DNA of 64,000 bases, from positions 4,030,001 to 4,094,000 of the forward strand of contig NZ_LT607752.1 of NCBI RefSeq assembly GCF_900090265.1, written 5' to 3'. This DNA comes from Micromonospora rifamycinica. Its GTDB lineage: Bacteria; Actinomycetota; Actinomycetes; Mycobacteriales; Micromonosporaceae. Shown here piece after piece: positions 49,497 to 57,841 of the stretch. Numbering within the stretch: the stretch's first letter is position 1; each line of letters starts with the position of its first letter. The notes under the pieces are model-generated. The model did not search any database. It worked only from the letters and a program-made list of their open reading frames with translations, and had not been told where the DNA came from. Made by a program: the position numbers and the translations under genes.

Positions 49497-52400
49497 GAAT
49501 TCTCCCTGTCTCGGCGGCCGCTGATCCAGGACGCCATCCGCTCGATCAGCCCGTCCAGGTCCACCGGCTTGGTGATGTAGTCGCTACCCCCGGCCGCCAG
49601 CGCCGACTCCCGGTCACCCGGCATCGCCTTGGCGGTGAGGAAGACGATCGGCAGGTCGGCGAAGCGGTGGTTACGGCGGATCTGCCGGGTCGTCTCGTAC
49701 CCGTCCTGGTCGGGCATCATGGCGTCCATCAGCACGATGTCCACCTCCGGATGCTCCGCCAGCACACGGACGCCGTCCGCGCCGTTGTCCGAGTACAGCA
49801 CGGTCATCCCGTGCAGCTCCAACGCGCTGGTCAACGCGAACACGTTGCGTACGTCGTCGTCGACGATCAGTACGGTGGCGCCGTCCAGCTGCCGGGTGGC
49901 CGGGGCCTCCGGCGTGGCCAGCAGCTCCATCGGCGGCATCAGCAGCGACGACGGCAGCCCCGCCCGCTCCGGCGACGGCGACTGCGGGGCCACCACCGCG
50001 TCCGGCGCCAGCACGTCCGGTACGAACAGGGTGAACGTCGAACCCTGCCCCGGCGCGGAGGTCACGGTGATCGTGCCGCCGATCAGCCGCGCCAGGTCCC
50101 GGCTGATCGACAGGCCCAGCCCGGTGCCGCCGTACCGCCGGCTGGTGGTGCCGTCGGCCTGCTGGAACGCCTCGAAGATGATGCTGAGCTTGTCGTCCGA
50201 GATGCCGATGCCGGTGTCGATCACGGTGAAGGCGATCACCTGCCGGGCGTTGGTCAGCGCCGGCACGTCGAAGACCGCGTTCTCCGCCGCCGGGGCGATC
50301 CGCAGGGTGACCGCGCCGTTGTCGGTGAACTTCACCGCGTTGGAGAGCATGTTGCGCAGGATCTGCTGCAACCGCTGGGCGTCGGTCACCAGCGCCGGGG
50401 GCAGCTCCTTGGCCACCCGTACCTGGAAGTCGAGGTTCTTGTCCTCCGCCTGCGGGGCGAACGCCTGCTCCACGTAGTTCCGGATCTCGGCGAACCGGAT
50501 CTCCGTCGGTTCGACGTCCATCCGACCGGCCTCGATCTTGGACAGGTCCAGGATGTCGTCGATCAAGCGCAGCAGGTCCGAGCCGGAGCCGTGGATCGTC
50601 CGGGCGAACTCGATCTGCTTCGGGGTGAGGTTGCGCTCCGAGTTCTCCACCAGCAGCCGGGCCAGCAGCAACAACGAGTTCAACGGGGTACGCAGCTCGT
50701 GGCTCATGTTGGCCAGGAACTCCGACTTGTACGCCGACGCCCGGGTGAGCTGCTGGGCCTTCTCCTCCAGGCCGAGCCGGGCCAGCTCGATCTCCCGGTT
50801 CTTGGTCTCGATGTTGCCCTTCTGCTCGCTCAGCAGCTTGGCCTTGTCCTCCAGCTCGGCGTTGGTGCGCTGCAACTCCGCCGACTGGTCCTGCAACTCC
50901 AGCGCCAACCGCTGCGACTGGGCCAGCAGCTCCTCCGTACGCCGGTTGGCCTGGATGGTGTTGACCGCGACGCCGATGGTGAGCACCAGCCGCTCCAGGA
51001 ACGCCAGGTGCAGCTCCGAGAAGCGGGCCACGCTGGCGAACTCGATCACCCCGAGCAGCTCCCCCTCGAACAGGATCGGCAGCACCACCAGGTCGGACGG
51101 CAGCGTCTCGGCCAGCCCCGACCGCAGGGTGATCCGCCCGTCGGGCAGCGCGTTGAGCCGGATCGTCCGGCGGGAGAGGGCGGCCTGGCCGACCAGCCCC
51201 TCACCCGGCCCGAAGGTGACCTCGTGCCCCCGGGCGACGTAGCCGTACGAGGCGGTCAGCCGCAGCCGCATCACCCCGTCGGAGGTGTCCGCCAGGAAGA
51301 ACGCGCCGAGCTGCGCGTCGACCAGCGGGGTCACCTCCATCATGATCATGCGGCAGACCTCGCCCAGGTCCCGCTGGCCCTGGAGCAGGCCGCCGATCCG
51401 GGCCAGGTTGGAGTCCAGCCAGCCCTGCTCGGCGTTCTTCTTGGTCGTCTCCCGCAGGGTGACGATCATCTGGTTGATGTTGTCCTTCAGCTCGGCGACC
51501 TCGCCCTGCGCCTTGACCGCGATCCGCTGGGTCAGGTCGCCCCGGGTCACCGAGGTGGAGACCTGGGAGATCGCCCGGAGCTGGGTGGTCAGCGTCGAGG
51601 CGAGCTGGTTGACGTTCTCGGTGAGATCCCGCCAGGTGCCGGAGACCCCCTTCACCTGCGCCTGACCGCCGAGCTTGCCCTCGATGCCGACCTCGCGCGC
51701 CACCCGGGTCACCTCGTCGGCGAACGAGCTGAGCTGGTCGACCATCGTGTTCACGGTGTTCTTCAGCTCCAGGATCTCGCCCTGCGCGTCGACCGTGATC
51801 TTCTGCCCGAGGTCGCCCTTGGCCACCGCCGTGGTCACCGAGGCGATGTTGCGGACCTGACTGGTCAGGTTGGACGCCATCGAGTTCACGTTGTCGGTCA
51901 GGTCCCGCCAGGTGCCACTGACGCCCTTGACCTGTGCCTGACCGCCGAGCTTGCCCTCGGTGCCCACCTCACGGGCCACCCGGGTCACCTCGTCGGCGAA
52001 CGACGAGAGCTGGTCCACCATCGTGTTCACGGTGTTCTTCAGCTCCAGGATCTCGCCCTGCGCGTCCACCGTGATCTTCTGCGACAGGTCACCGCGCGCG
52101 ACCGCCGTGGAGACCTGGGCGATGTTGCGGACCTGGCTGGTCAGGTTGGACGCCATCGAGTTCACGTTGTCGGTCAGGTCCCGCCAGGTGCCGGCGACGC
52201 CACGGACCTGGGCCTGCCCGCCGAGCTTGCCCTCGGTGCCCACCTCACGGGCCACCCGGGTCACCTCGTCGGCGAACGACGAGAGCTGGTCCACCATCGT
52301 GTTGACCGTGGACTTCAGCTCCAGGATCTCACCCCGGGCGTCGACCGTGATCTTCTGCCCGAGGTCGCCCTTGGCCACCGCCGTGGTCACCGAGGCGATG

Positions 52401-53857
52401 TTGCGGACCTGACTGGTCAGGTTCGACGCCATCGAGTTCACGTTGTCGGTGAGATCGCGCCAGGTGCCGGAGACACCCTTCACCTGGGCCTGTCCGCCTA
52501 GCTTGCCCTCGGTGCCCACCTCCCGGGCCACCCGGGTCACCTCGTCGGCGAACGACGAGAGCTGGTCCACCATCGTGTTCACGGTGTTCTTCAGCTCCAG
52601 GATCTCGCCCTGCGCGTCCACCGTGATCTTCTGCGACAGGTCACCCTTCGCCACCGCCGTGGAGACCTGCGAGATGTTACGGACCTGACTGGTCAGGTTG
52701 CCGGCGAGCTGGTTGACGTTCTCGGTCAGGTCCCGCCAGGTGCCGGAGACCCCGCGCACCTGCGCCTGCCCACCCAGCTTGCCCTCGATGCCGACCTCAC
52801 GGGCCACCCGGGTCACCTCGTCGGCGAACGACGAGAGCTGGTCCACCATCGTGTTCACGGTGTCCTTCAGCTCCAGGATCTCGCCCTGGGCCGCCACGGT
52901 GATCTTCTGGCTCAGGTCGCCCCGGGCCACCGCCGTGGAGACCTGAGCGATGTTACGCACCTGGCTGGTCAGGTTCGACGCCATCGAGTTGACGCTGTCG
53001 GTGAGGTCCTTCCAGGTGCCCGCCACGTTCGGCACCTGGGCCTGACCGCCGAGCTTGCCCTCGGTGCCCACCTCCCGGGCCACCCGGGTCACCTGCTCAG
53101 CGAAGAGCCGCAGCGTGTCGGTGAGCGAGTTCATCGTGTCGGTCAGCTCGGCGACCTCGCCACGCGCCCCCACCGTGATCTTCTGCGACAGGTCGCCCCG
53201 GGCCACCGCCGTCGCCACCTGGGAGATCGACCGCACCTGGCCGGTCAGGTTCGACGCCATGGTGTTCACCGAGTCGGTGAGGTCCTTCCAGGTGCCGGCG
53301 ACACCCCGGACGTCCGCCTGACCGCCCAGCTTGCCCTCGGTGCCCACCTCCCGGGCCACCCGGGTCACCTCGTTGGAGAACGACGAGAGCTGGTCGACCA
53401 TCGTGTTGACCGTCCGGCCGATCCGCAGGTACTCACCGCGCAGCGGGCGGTCGTCGATCTCCAGCGCCATGTGCTGGGAGAGGTCGCCGTCGGCCACCGC
53501 CATGATCACCCGGGCGATCTCGGTGGTCGGGCGGCCCAGGTCGTCGATGAGCGAGTTGACCGCCCGCTGCCCCTCCGCCCAGGAGCCGTCCAGGCCCTCC
53601 TCGTCGAGGCGCTCGGTCAGCCGACCGTCCCGACCCACCACCCGGCTGATCCGGCGCAGGTCCAGGTGCTGCCGCTCCTGGAGCGACACCACCTCGTTGA
53701 AGGCGTCCGCCACCTCACCGGCCGCGCCCGCGCGCCGGGGCAGCCGCACCTTGAAGTCGCCCCGGCCGACCCGCCGTAGCGCCTCCGACAGCTCGCCGAG
53801 GAGCGCGTCATGCTCGGAAGCGGACACGTCCGCTGTCACCGACTGTTTCGCGGTCAT
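49493..53857 (-). CDS. hybrid histidine kinase with about nine tandem HAMP-like segments
   Basis: Encodes 1454 aa and has no transmembrane helix, so it is cytoplasmic. Residues about 15-800 are poly-HAMP: nine GDF/GDL cores, of which seven lie in 92-residue repeats (EVGTEGKLGGQ... VARGDLSQKITV... LELKNTVNTMVDQLSSFADEV). Then a GAF domain (about 810-960), a coiled coil, HisKA with H1053 (SHELRTPLNS), HATPase_c (about 1155-1275) and a receiver with D1378 (LMDAMMPDQDG). The layout is like fungal group III (Nik1-type) kinases, where HAMP arrays sense osmotic stress and phenylpyrrole fungicides; the comparison is by architecture only. Start: of two ATGs (53860, 53857) I use the second for spacing to GAGGA. 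Confidence 0.93.
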   Translation of the reverse strand: MTAKQSVTADVSASEHDALLGELSEALRRVGRGDFKVRLPRRAGAAGEVADAFNEVVSLQERQHLDLRRISRVVGRDGRLTERLDEEGLDGSWAEGQRAVNSLIDDLGRPTTEIARVIMAVADGDLSQHMALEIDDRPLRGEYLRIGRTVNTMVDQLSSFSNEVTRVAREVGTEGKLGGQADVRGVAGTWKDLTDSVNTMASNLTGQVRSISQVATAVARGDLSQKITVGARGEVAELTDTMNSLTDTLRLFAEQVTRVAREVGTEGKLGGQAQVPNVAGTWKDLTDSVNSMASNLTSQVRNIAQVSTAVARGDLSQKITVAAQGEILELKDTVNTMVDQLSSFADEVTRVAREVGIEGKLGGQAQVRGVSGTWRDLTENVNQLAGNLTSQVRNISQVSTAVAKGDLSQKITVDAQGEILELKNTVNTMVDQLSSFADEVTRVAREVGTEGKLGGQAQVKGVSGTWRDLTDNVNSMASNLTSQVRNIASVTTAVAKGDLGQKITVDARGEILELKSTVNTMVDQLSSFADEVTRVAREVGTEGKLGGQAQVRGVAGTWRDLTDNVNSMASNLTSQVRNIAQVSTAVARGDLSQKITVDAQGEILELKNTVNTMVDQLSSFADEVTRVAREVGTEGKLGGQAQVKGVSGTWRDLTDNVNSMASNLTSQVRNIASVTTAVAKGDLGQKITVDAQGEILELKNTVNTMVDQLSSFADEVTRVAREVGIEGKLGGQAQVKGVSGTWRDLTENVNQLASTLTTQLRAISQVSTSVTRGDLTQRIAVKAQGEVAELKDNINQMIVTLRETTKKNAEQGWLDSNLARIGGLLQGQRDLGEVCRMIMMEVTPLVDAQLGAFFLADTSDGVMRLRLTASYGYVARGHEVTFGPGEGLVGQAALSRRTIRLNALPDGRITLRSGLAETLPSDLVVLPILFEGELLGVIEFASVARFSELHLAFLERLVLTIGVAVNTIQANRRTEELLAQSQRLALELQDQSAELQRTNAELEDKAKLLSEQKGNIETKNREIELARLGLEEKAQQLTRASAYKSEFLANMSHELRTPLNSLLLLARLLVENSERNLTPKQIEFARTIHGSGSDLLRLIDDILDLSKIEAGRMDVEPTEIRFAEIRNYVEQAFAPQAEDKNLDFQVRVAKELPPALVTDAQRLQQILRNMLSNAVKFTDNGAVTLRIAPAAENAVFDVPALTNARQVIAFTVIDTGIGISDDKLSIIFEAFQQADGTTSRRYGGTGLGLSISRDLARLIGGTITVTSAPGQGSTFTLFVPDVLAPDAVVAPQSPSPERAGLPSSLLMPPMELLATPEAPATRQLDGATVLIVDDDVRNVFALTSALELHGMTVLYSDNGADGVRVLAEHPEVDIVLMDAMMPDQDGYETTRQIRRNHRFADLPIVFLTAKAMPGDRESALAAGGSDYITKPVDLDGLIERMASWISGRRDRENS

Positions 53858-54232
53858 CATTCCTCGCTCAGCTCGGAGGTCCCCCGGCGTGCCGACACGC
53901 CAGCCTCCCCTCATTGTGCCCGCGCCGCCACCGGGGCCGTGGCTGCGACGTGCCCGACGAGGACCCGGCGGATCCCCCGCCCCACCGGCAGACCCACCGG
54001 CACCGGCGGCACCCCACCCCGCTGTCACCCCCGCCCCGGCGGCACCCCACCTCGCCGGCACTGCCGCCCCGGCGGCGTCGGCGGCATCCCCGGCCCACCG
54101 GGCCGGGCCACCTCGCCGGCACACCGTCTCCCGCGTGACCAGGGTGTGTCGTCGGCCCGCCGACGGGTACGGCAGGTGTGACGGTGCGTGGTGCGGCTTG
54201 GCACCCGGCCGACGGCGGTAGAGGATACGGGG
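53858..54232. other. Divergent intergenic region kinase / SpoIIE phosphatase
   Basis: Very C-rich simple sequence with repeated GGCACCCCACC and CCGGCGGC motifs (about 53990-54110). A small hairpin is visible (GGCGTG/CACGCC, around 53887). I see no gene and no confident promoter, although both flanking genes must start from here. Confidence 0.55.
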
Positions 54233-56296
54233 ATGTCAGCGGAGCCGGGGGCCGGGACAGACGCGGGACGGGACGAGCACGTCCGGCGGGTCCGGCTGCC
54301 CGCCGACCGGCGTACCCCGGCCGCCGCCCGCGCGGTCGTCCGCTCGGTGCTCGCCGAGGCCGACCTCGACGAGCTGCTCAACGAGGCGCTGCTGCTCACC
54401 ACCGAGCTGTCCACCAACGCCGTCGAACACGCCCGCACCGAGTTGGACATCGAGGTCGTCGCCGACCGGATCGGCCTGACCGTCACGGTCTCCGACTTCG
54501 CCGCCGGGCCGGTGGACGAACTGGTGGTCGGCATCCGCAACGACACCGACGAGATCGGCGAGGTCTCCGCACGGGGGCGCGGGTTGCTGCTGGTCGACCA
54601 CTTCGCCAGCCGCTGGGGCACCACCTACCTGCCCACCGGCAAGGGGGTGTGGTTCCGGCTGGACCGCCACGGCGACCACGGCGACGGGCCGCCCGCCCCG
54701 CACCCGCCGTCCGGCCGGGCCGACAACGACCCGGTGACCACCGCGCCGAGCGCCGCCGCGATGAGCGAGCTGACCCAGACCCGACCCGACCCGTACGCCG
54801 ACGAGCCGCTGACCGACTTCGCCACCGACCTGCTCACCCGGGTCGCCGAGATGGTGGGCGCGGCCGGCGGGGTGATCCGGCTGGACCGGGGCGAGGGGGA
54901 GGGGCCGCAGGTGCTGGCCCGGTACGGCCGTCAGCCGCGCCCCGGCAACGAGCTGCTCCGGGTGCCGTTGGCGGTGCACCGGCCGTACGCCGGGGAGCTG
55001 GAGCTGGACGCGGCACCGTCGGCGTACGCCCGGCCGCTGGCCGTGCTCGCCGCCGAACGACTCTCGCTGCACCTGGAGAACGACCGGCTGCGCCGGGCGG
55101 ACGTCCGCCGCTCGGCCTGGCTGACCTTCCTCGCCGAGGCGAGCGAACTGCTCGCCCAGTCACTCGACGTCGACCTGACGATGGCGCTGATCCCGCAGCT
55201 CGTGGTGCCCCGGCTGGGCCAGTGGTGCGCGGTGCACACCACCGACGAGTGGGGCCGGCTCCGGCTGGCCGCGTCCAGTCACGCCGACGAGTCGGTCCTG
55301 CCCCAGCTGCACAAGGTCCTCCAGGAGTCCGGGCCGGACTCGGTCCAGGCCCGGCTGCGGGAGGCCTCGCGCACCGGGTCGCAGGTGCCGCTCGGCGGGC
55401 CGATGGAGGGCTTCGCCGTGCCGCTGGTCGCCCGCAGCCAGCGCCTCGGCACCCTGGCCGTGGGGCGGCACCAGCGGCACCGGCACGACCCGGACGAGGT
55501 CGCGGTGCTGGAGGACGTGGCCCGGCGGGCCGGTCTCGCCATCGAGAACGCCCGGATCCACGCCGAACGGCGGCGGGTGGCGCAGACCCTCCAGCAGTCG
55601 CTGCTGCCGCCCGTGCTCCCGGTCGTCGAGGGTGTCGGCTTCGCCGCCGAGTACGTCCCGACCGGCGACGAGGCCGAGGTCGGCGGTGACTTCTACGACG
55701 TGGTGCCGTTGCCGGACGGACGCTGGCTGGTGGTCATCGGCGACGTGTCCGGCAAGGGCGTGCAGGCGGCCGCGGTGACCGGGCTGGTCCGGGACGTGAT
55801 CCGGGTGCTGGTCGGGGACGGCAAGCCGCTGCCCGAGGCGTTGTCCCGGCTCAACGACACGCTGGTCGAACGGGGTGGCGGGCGGTACTGCACGCTCGCG
55901 CTGGCGGCGGTCGGGCCGGGCGACGGCGACCGGCTCGACGTCTCGCTGCACCTGGCCGGGCACGACCGGCCGGTCCTGCTGCACGGTGCCGGTGGGGCGA
56001 CCTTCGTCGGCACCGGGGGCACCGCCCTCGGTCTGCTCGACTCGATCACCTCGCCCTCGGTGGAGGTCCCCCTCGCCCCGGGCGACGCGTTGATCTTCTA
56101 TACCGACGGGGTGACCGAGCGGCGACGCGGCCGGGAACTCTTCGGCACCGAACGGCTCCGGGAGGCCGCCGCGCCCCTGGCCGGCTACTCCGCCGACGTG
56201 ATCGCGGCCCGGTTGCGGTCCACCGCGATCAACTTCTCGGTCGAGTCGCCCCGCGACGACATCGCCATCCTGGTGCTCCGCAACGACACCTTCTGA
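54233..56296 (+). CDS. SpoIIE-type PP2C phosphatase with N-terminal RsbW-like ATPase and GAF domains
   Basis: Encodes 687 aa. N-terminal HATPase_c of anti-sigma type (about 15-145: LTTELSTNAVEHARTEL, then SARGRGLLLVDHFASRWG), a GAF-like module (about 285-440) and a C-terminal PP2C/SpoIIE domain with metal-binding Asp residues in EVGGDFYDVV (about 480) and IGDVSGKG, ending DDIAILVLRN. The fusion of a kinase-like and a phosphatase module in one protein suits a partner-switching hub. ATG 54233 with GAGG upstream is preferred over GTG 54188. Divergent from the hybrid kinase. Confidence 0.9.
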   Translation: MSAEPGAGTDAGRDEHVRRVRLPADRRTPAAARAVVRSVLAEADLDELLNEALLLTTELSTNAVEHARTELDIEVVADRIGLTVTVSDFAAGPVDELVVGIRNDTDEIGEVSARGRGLLLVDHFASRWGTTYLPTGKGVWFRLDRHGDHGDGPPAPHPPSGRADNDPVTTAPSAAAMSELTQTRPDPYADEPLTDFATDLLTRVAEMVGAAGGVIRLDRGEGEGPQVLARYGRQPRPGNELLRVPLAVHRPYAGELELDAAPSAYARPLAVLAAERLSLHLENDRLRRADVRRSAWLTFLAEASELLAQSLDVDLTMALIPQLVVPRLGQWCAVHTTDEWGRLRLAASSHADESVLPQLHKVLQESGPDSVQARLREASRTGSQVPLGGPMEGFAVPLVARSQRLGTLAVGRHQRHRHDPDEVAVLEDVARRAGLAIENARIHAERRRVAQTLQQSLLPPVLPVVEGVGFAAEYVPTGDEAEVGGDFYDVVPLPDGRWLVVIGDVSGKGVQAAAVTGLVRDVIRVLVGDGKPLPEALSRLNDTLVERGGGRYCTLALAAVGPGDGDRLDVSLHLAGHDRPVLLHGAGGATFVGTGGTALGLLDSITSPSVEVPLAPGDALIFYTDGVTERRRGRELFGTERLREAAAPLAGYSADVIAARLRSTAINFSVESPRDDIAILVLRNDTF

Positions 56297-56301
56297 GTAC
56301 G

Positions 56302-56326
56302 CCGCCACCCCCGAACGCGGTGGCGG
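56302..56326. terminator. hairpin between convergent SpoIIE and FAD-oxidase genes
   Basis: CCGCCACC (56302-56309) and GGTGGCGG (56319-56326) make an 8-bp perfect stem with a 9-nt loop in the 34-bp gap between two convergent genes. Confidence 0.55.
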
Positions 56327-56330
56327 GCGG

Positions 56331-57776
56331 TCAGAGGCCGCCGGGGAGCCGGCCGGGGGCGAGCCGGCGGTGCGGGTCGAGGTGGTCCTTCGCCTCCCGC
56401 AGCCGGGGGATCACCGCCGCCTCACCCCACACGTCGACCGCCCGGCGTACCGCCGGGGGCGCGGCGACCACCACGCACCGGCCCCGGCGGGCCAGCAGCA
56501 CCCCACGGACGGCGGCGAGGATGCCGGCCACCCGGTCGGCCGGCAGCGCCCCGGGCAGCGCGGCGTGCACCACGCCCAGACCGGCGGAGCCGCGCACCGG
56601 CAGGGGCGCACCGGCGGCGTCGCGCAGCGCGTAGACCGCGGCGTGCAGGTCGGTGGCGGGTGCCTCGACCCGCAGCGCGGTGTCGCCCGGCGCGAACGGG
56701 TAACGCCGCCACCACGACGGCGGCTGGTCGGCGCTGCTGGCCGCGGCGCCGAGCAGCGCCAGCAGGCGGTCGGCCCGCTCGGCCACCTCGGACCGGCCAC
56801 CCTCCAGCAGGATCGTCAGCTCACCGGCGCTGCCCCGGGCCGGTGGCGGATCCGCCCGCCGGCCGGCCATCGCGGGATGGTTGGCGCGGGCCGCCGCCTC
56901 GGCGGCGGACATCGGCCGGCCCGCCGGCCCCGAGGTGGCCCCCGCCGCCGGGGTGCCGGCCGGGGCCGGCGGGGAACCGGCAGCCGTCAGGTCCAGCTCG
57001 ACGGCGGCCGGGTCGAGGTCGGCGGCGAGCACCGCCCGGATCAGGTCGTGCACCTCCAGCGGGGTCCACACCGGCCGGGACACCCAGACCCGGGCCGCCG
57101 GCACCGCCGGGGCCCGCAGCGTGGCCGAGACGAGCACCCCCAGCCCGCCCTGCGAGCCGCAGAACAACCGGCCCAGGTCGAGGCTGACCGGGGCCGCCGC
57201 ACCGGCCAGCTCGGCAGCGCTGCGACCGGCGCTGACCAGCTCGCCGTCGGCGTCCAGCCAGCGCAGGCCGACCACCTGCGCGCACGCGGTGCCGTGGCGG
57301 TGCCGCAGTGGGCCGGACTCGGCGGCGGCGAGCACCCCGCCGAGGGTGGCCCCGGGGGACGGCGGGTCGAGGGCGAGCCGACGCCCGGTGCGTTCGAGGG
57401 TGGCCTGCACGGCCCGCAACGGGGTGCCCGCGCCCACCTCGACCACCGGGGAGGCCGCCGGCTGGTGACCGACCCCGGCGAGCCGGCCGGTGTCGAGCAT
57501 GATGTCGACCCGGGCGGGGGCGGCACCCCAGTCGATCTTCGTGCCCGCGCCCCGGGGCACCACCGACAGGTCGTGCCGGGCGGCGAGCCGCAGCACCTCG
57601 GCCGCCGCAGCCGGCCCGCCGGGGACGGCCACCCACCGGGCGAGCCGCCCGGCCACCTCGTCGGCCGCCCCCGCGAACCGGGCGAAGGAGGGACCGCAGA
57701 TCCCGGCCAACCGCCGGGTGATCTCCGCTGCACCGGCCGAACCCGCTCCCGTCGACATGACAGTCATCGTACACAT
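56331..57776 (-). CDS. FAD-linked oxidase (GlcE-like)
   Basis: Encodes up to 481 aa. FAD_binding_4 (VAO) domain at about 45-225: AARHDLSVVPRGAGTKIDWG, VVEVGAGTPLRAVQATL, DPPSPGATLGGVLAAAESGPLRHRHGT and GSQGGLGVLVSATLR. A C-terminal FAD-oxidase-like domain ends with LREAKDHLDPHRRLAPGRLPGG. A low-complexity Pro/Ala insert (about 260-310) splits it. GlcE is a subunit of glycolate oxidase, but GlcD and GlcF are not nearby, so the substrate is open. Three in-frame ATGs (57776, 57767, 57758) are possible; none has a clear RBS. Confidence 0.8.
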   Translation of the reverse strand: MCTMTVMSTGAGSAGAAEITRRLAGICGPSFARFAGAADEVAGRLARWVAVPGGPAAAAEVLRLAARHDLSVVPRGAGTKIDWGAAPARVDIMLDTGRLAGVGHQPAASPVVEVGAGTPLRAVQATLERTGRRLALDPPSPGATLGGVLAAAESGPLRHRHGTACAQVVGLRWLDADGELVSAGRSAAELAGAAAPVSLDLGRLFCGSQGGLGVLVSATLRAPAVPAARVWVSRPVWTPLEVHDLIRAVLAADLDPAAVELDLTAAGSPPAPAGTPAAGATSGPAGRPMSAAEAAARANHPAMAGRRADPPPARGSAGELTILLEGGRSEVAERADRLLALLGAAASSADQPPSWWRRYPFAPGDTALRVEAPATDLHAAVYALRDAAGAPLPVRGSAGLGVVHAALPGALPADRVAGILAAVRGVLLARRGRCVVVAAPPAVRRAVDVWGEAAVIPRLREAKDHLDPHRRLAPGRLPGGL

Positions 57777-57841
57777 GTTCTAAAGCGGTGGGTGGTGGTT
57801 CGACCGCGCCGCGCAGCGCGACGGGCCGGTAACGTGGCGGG

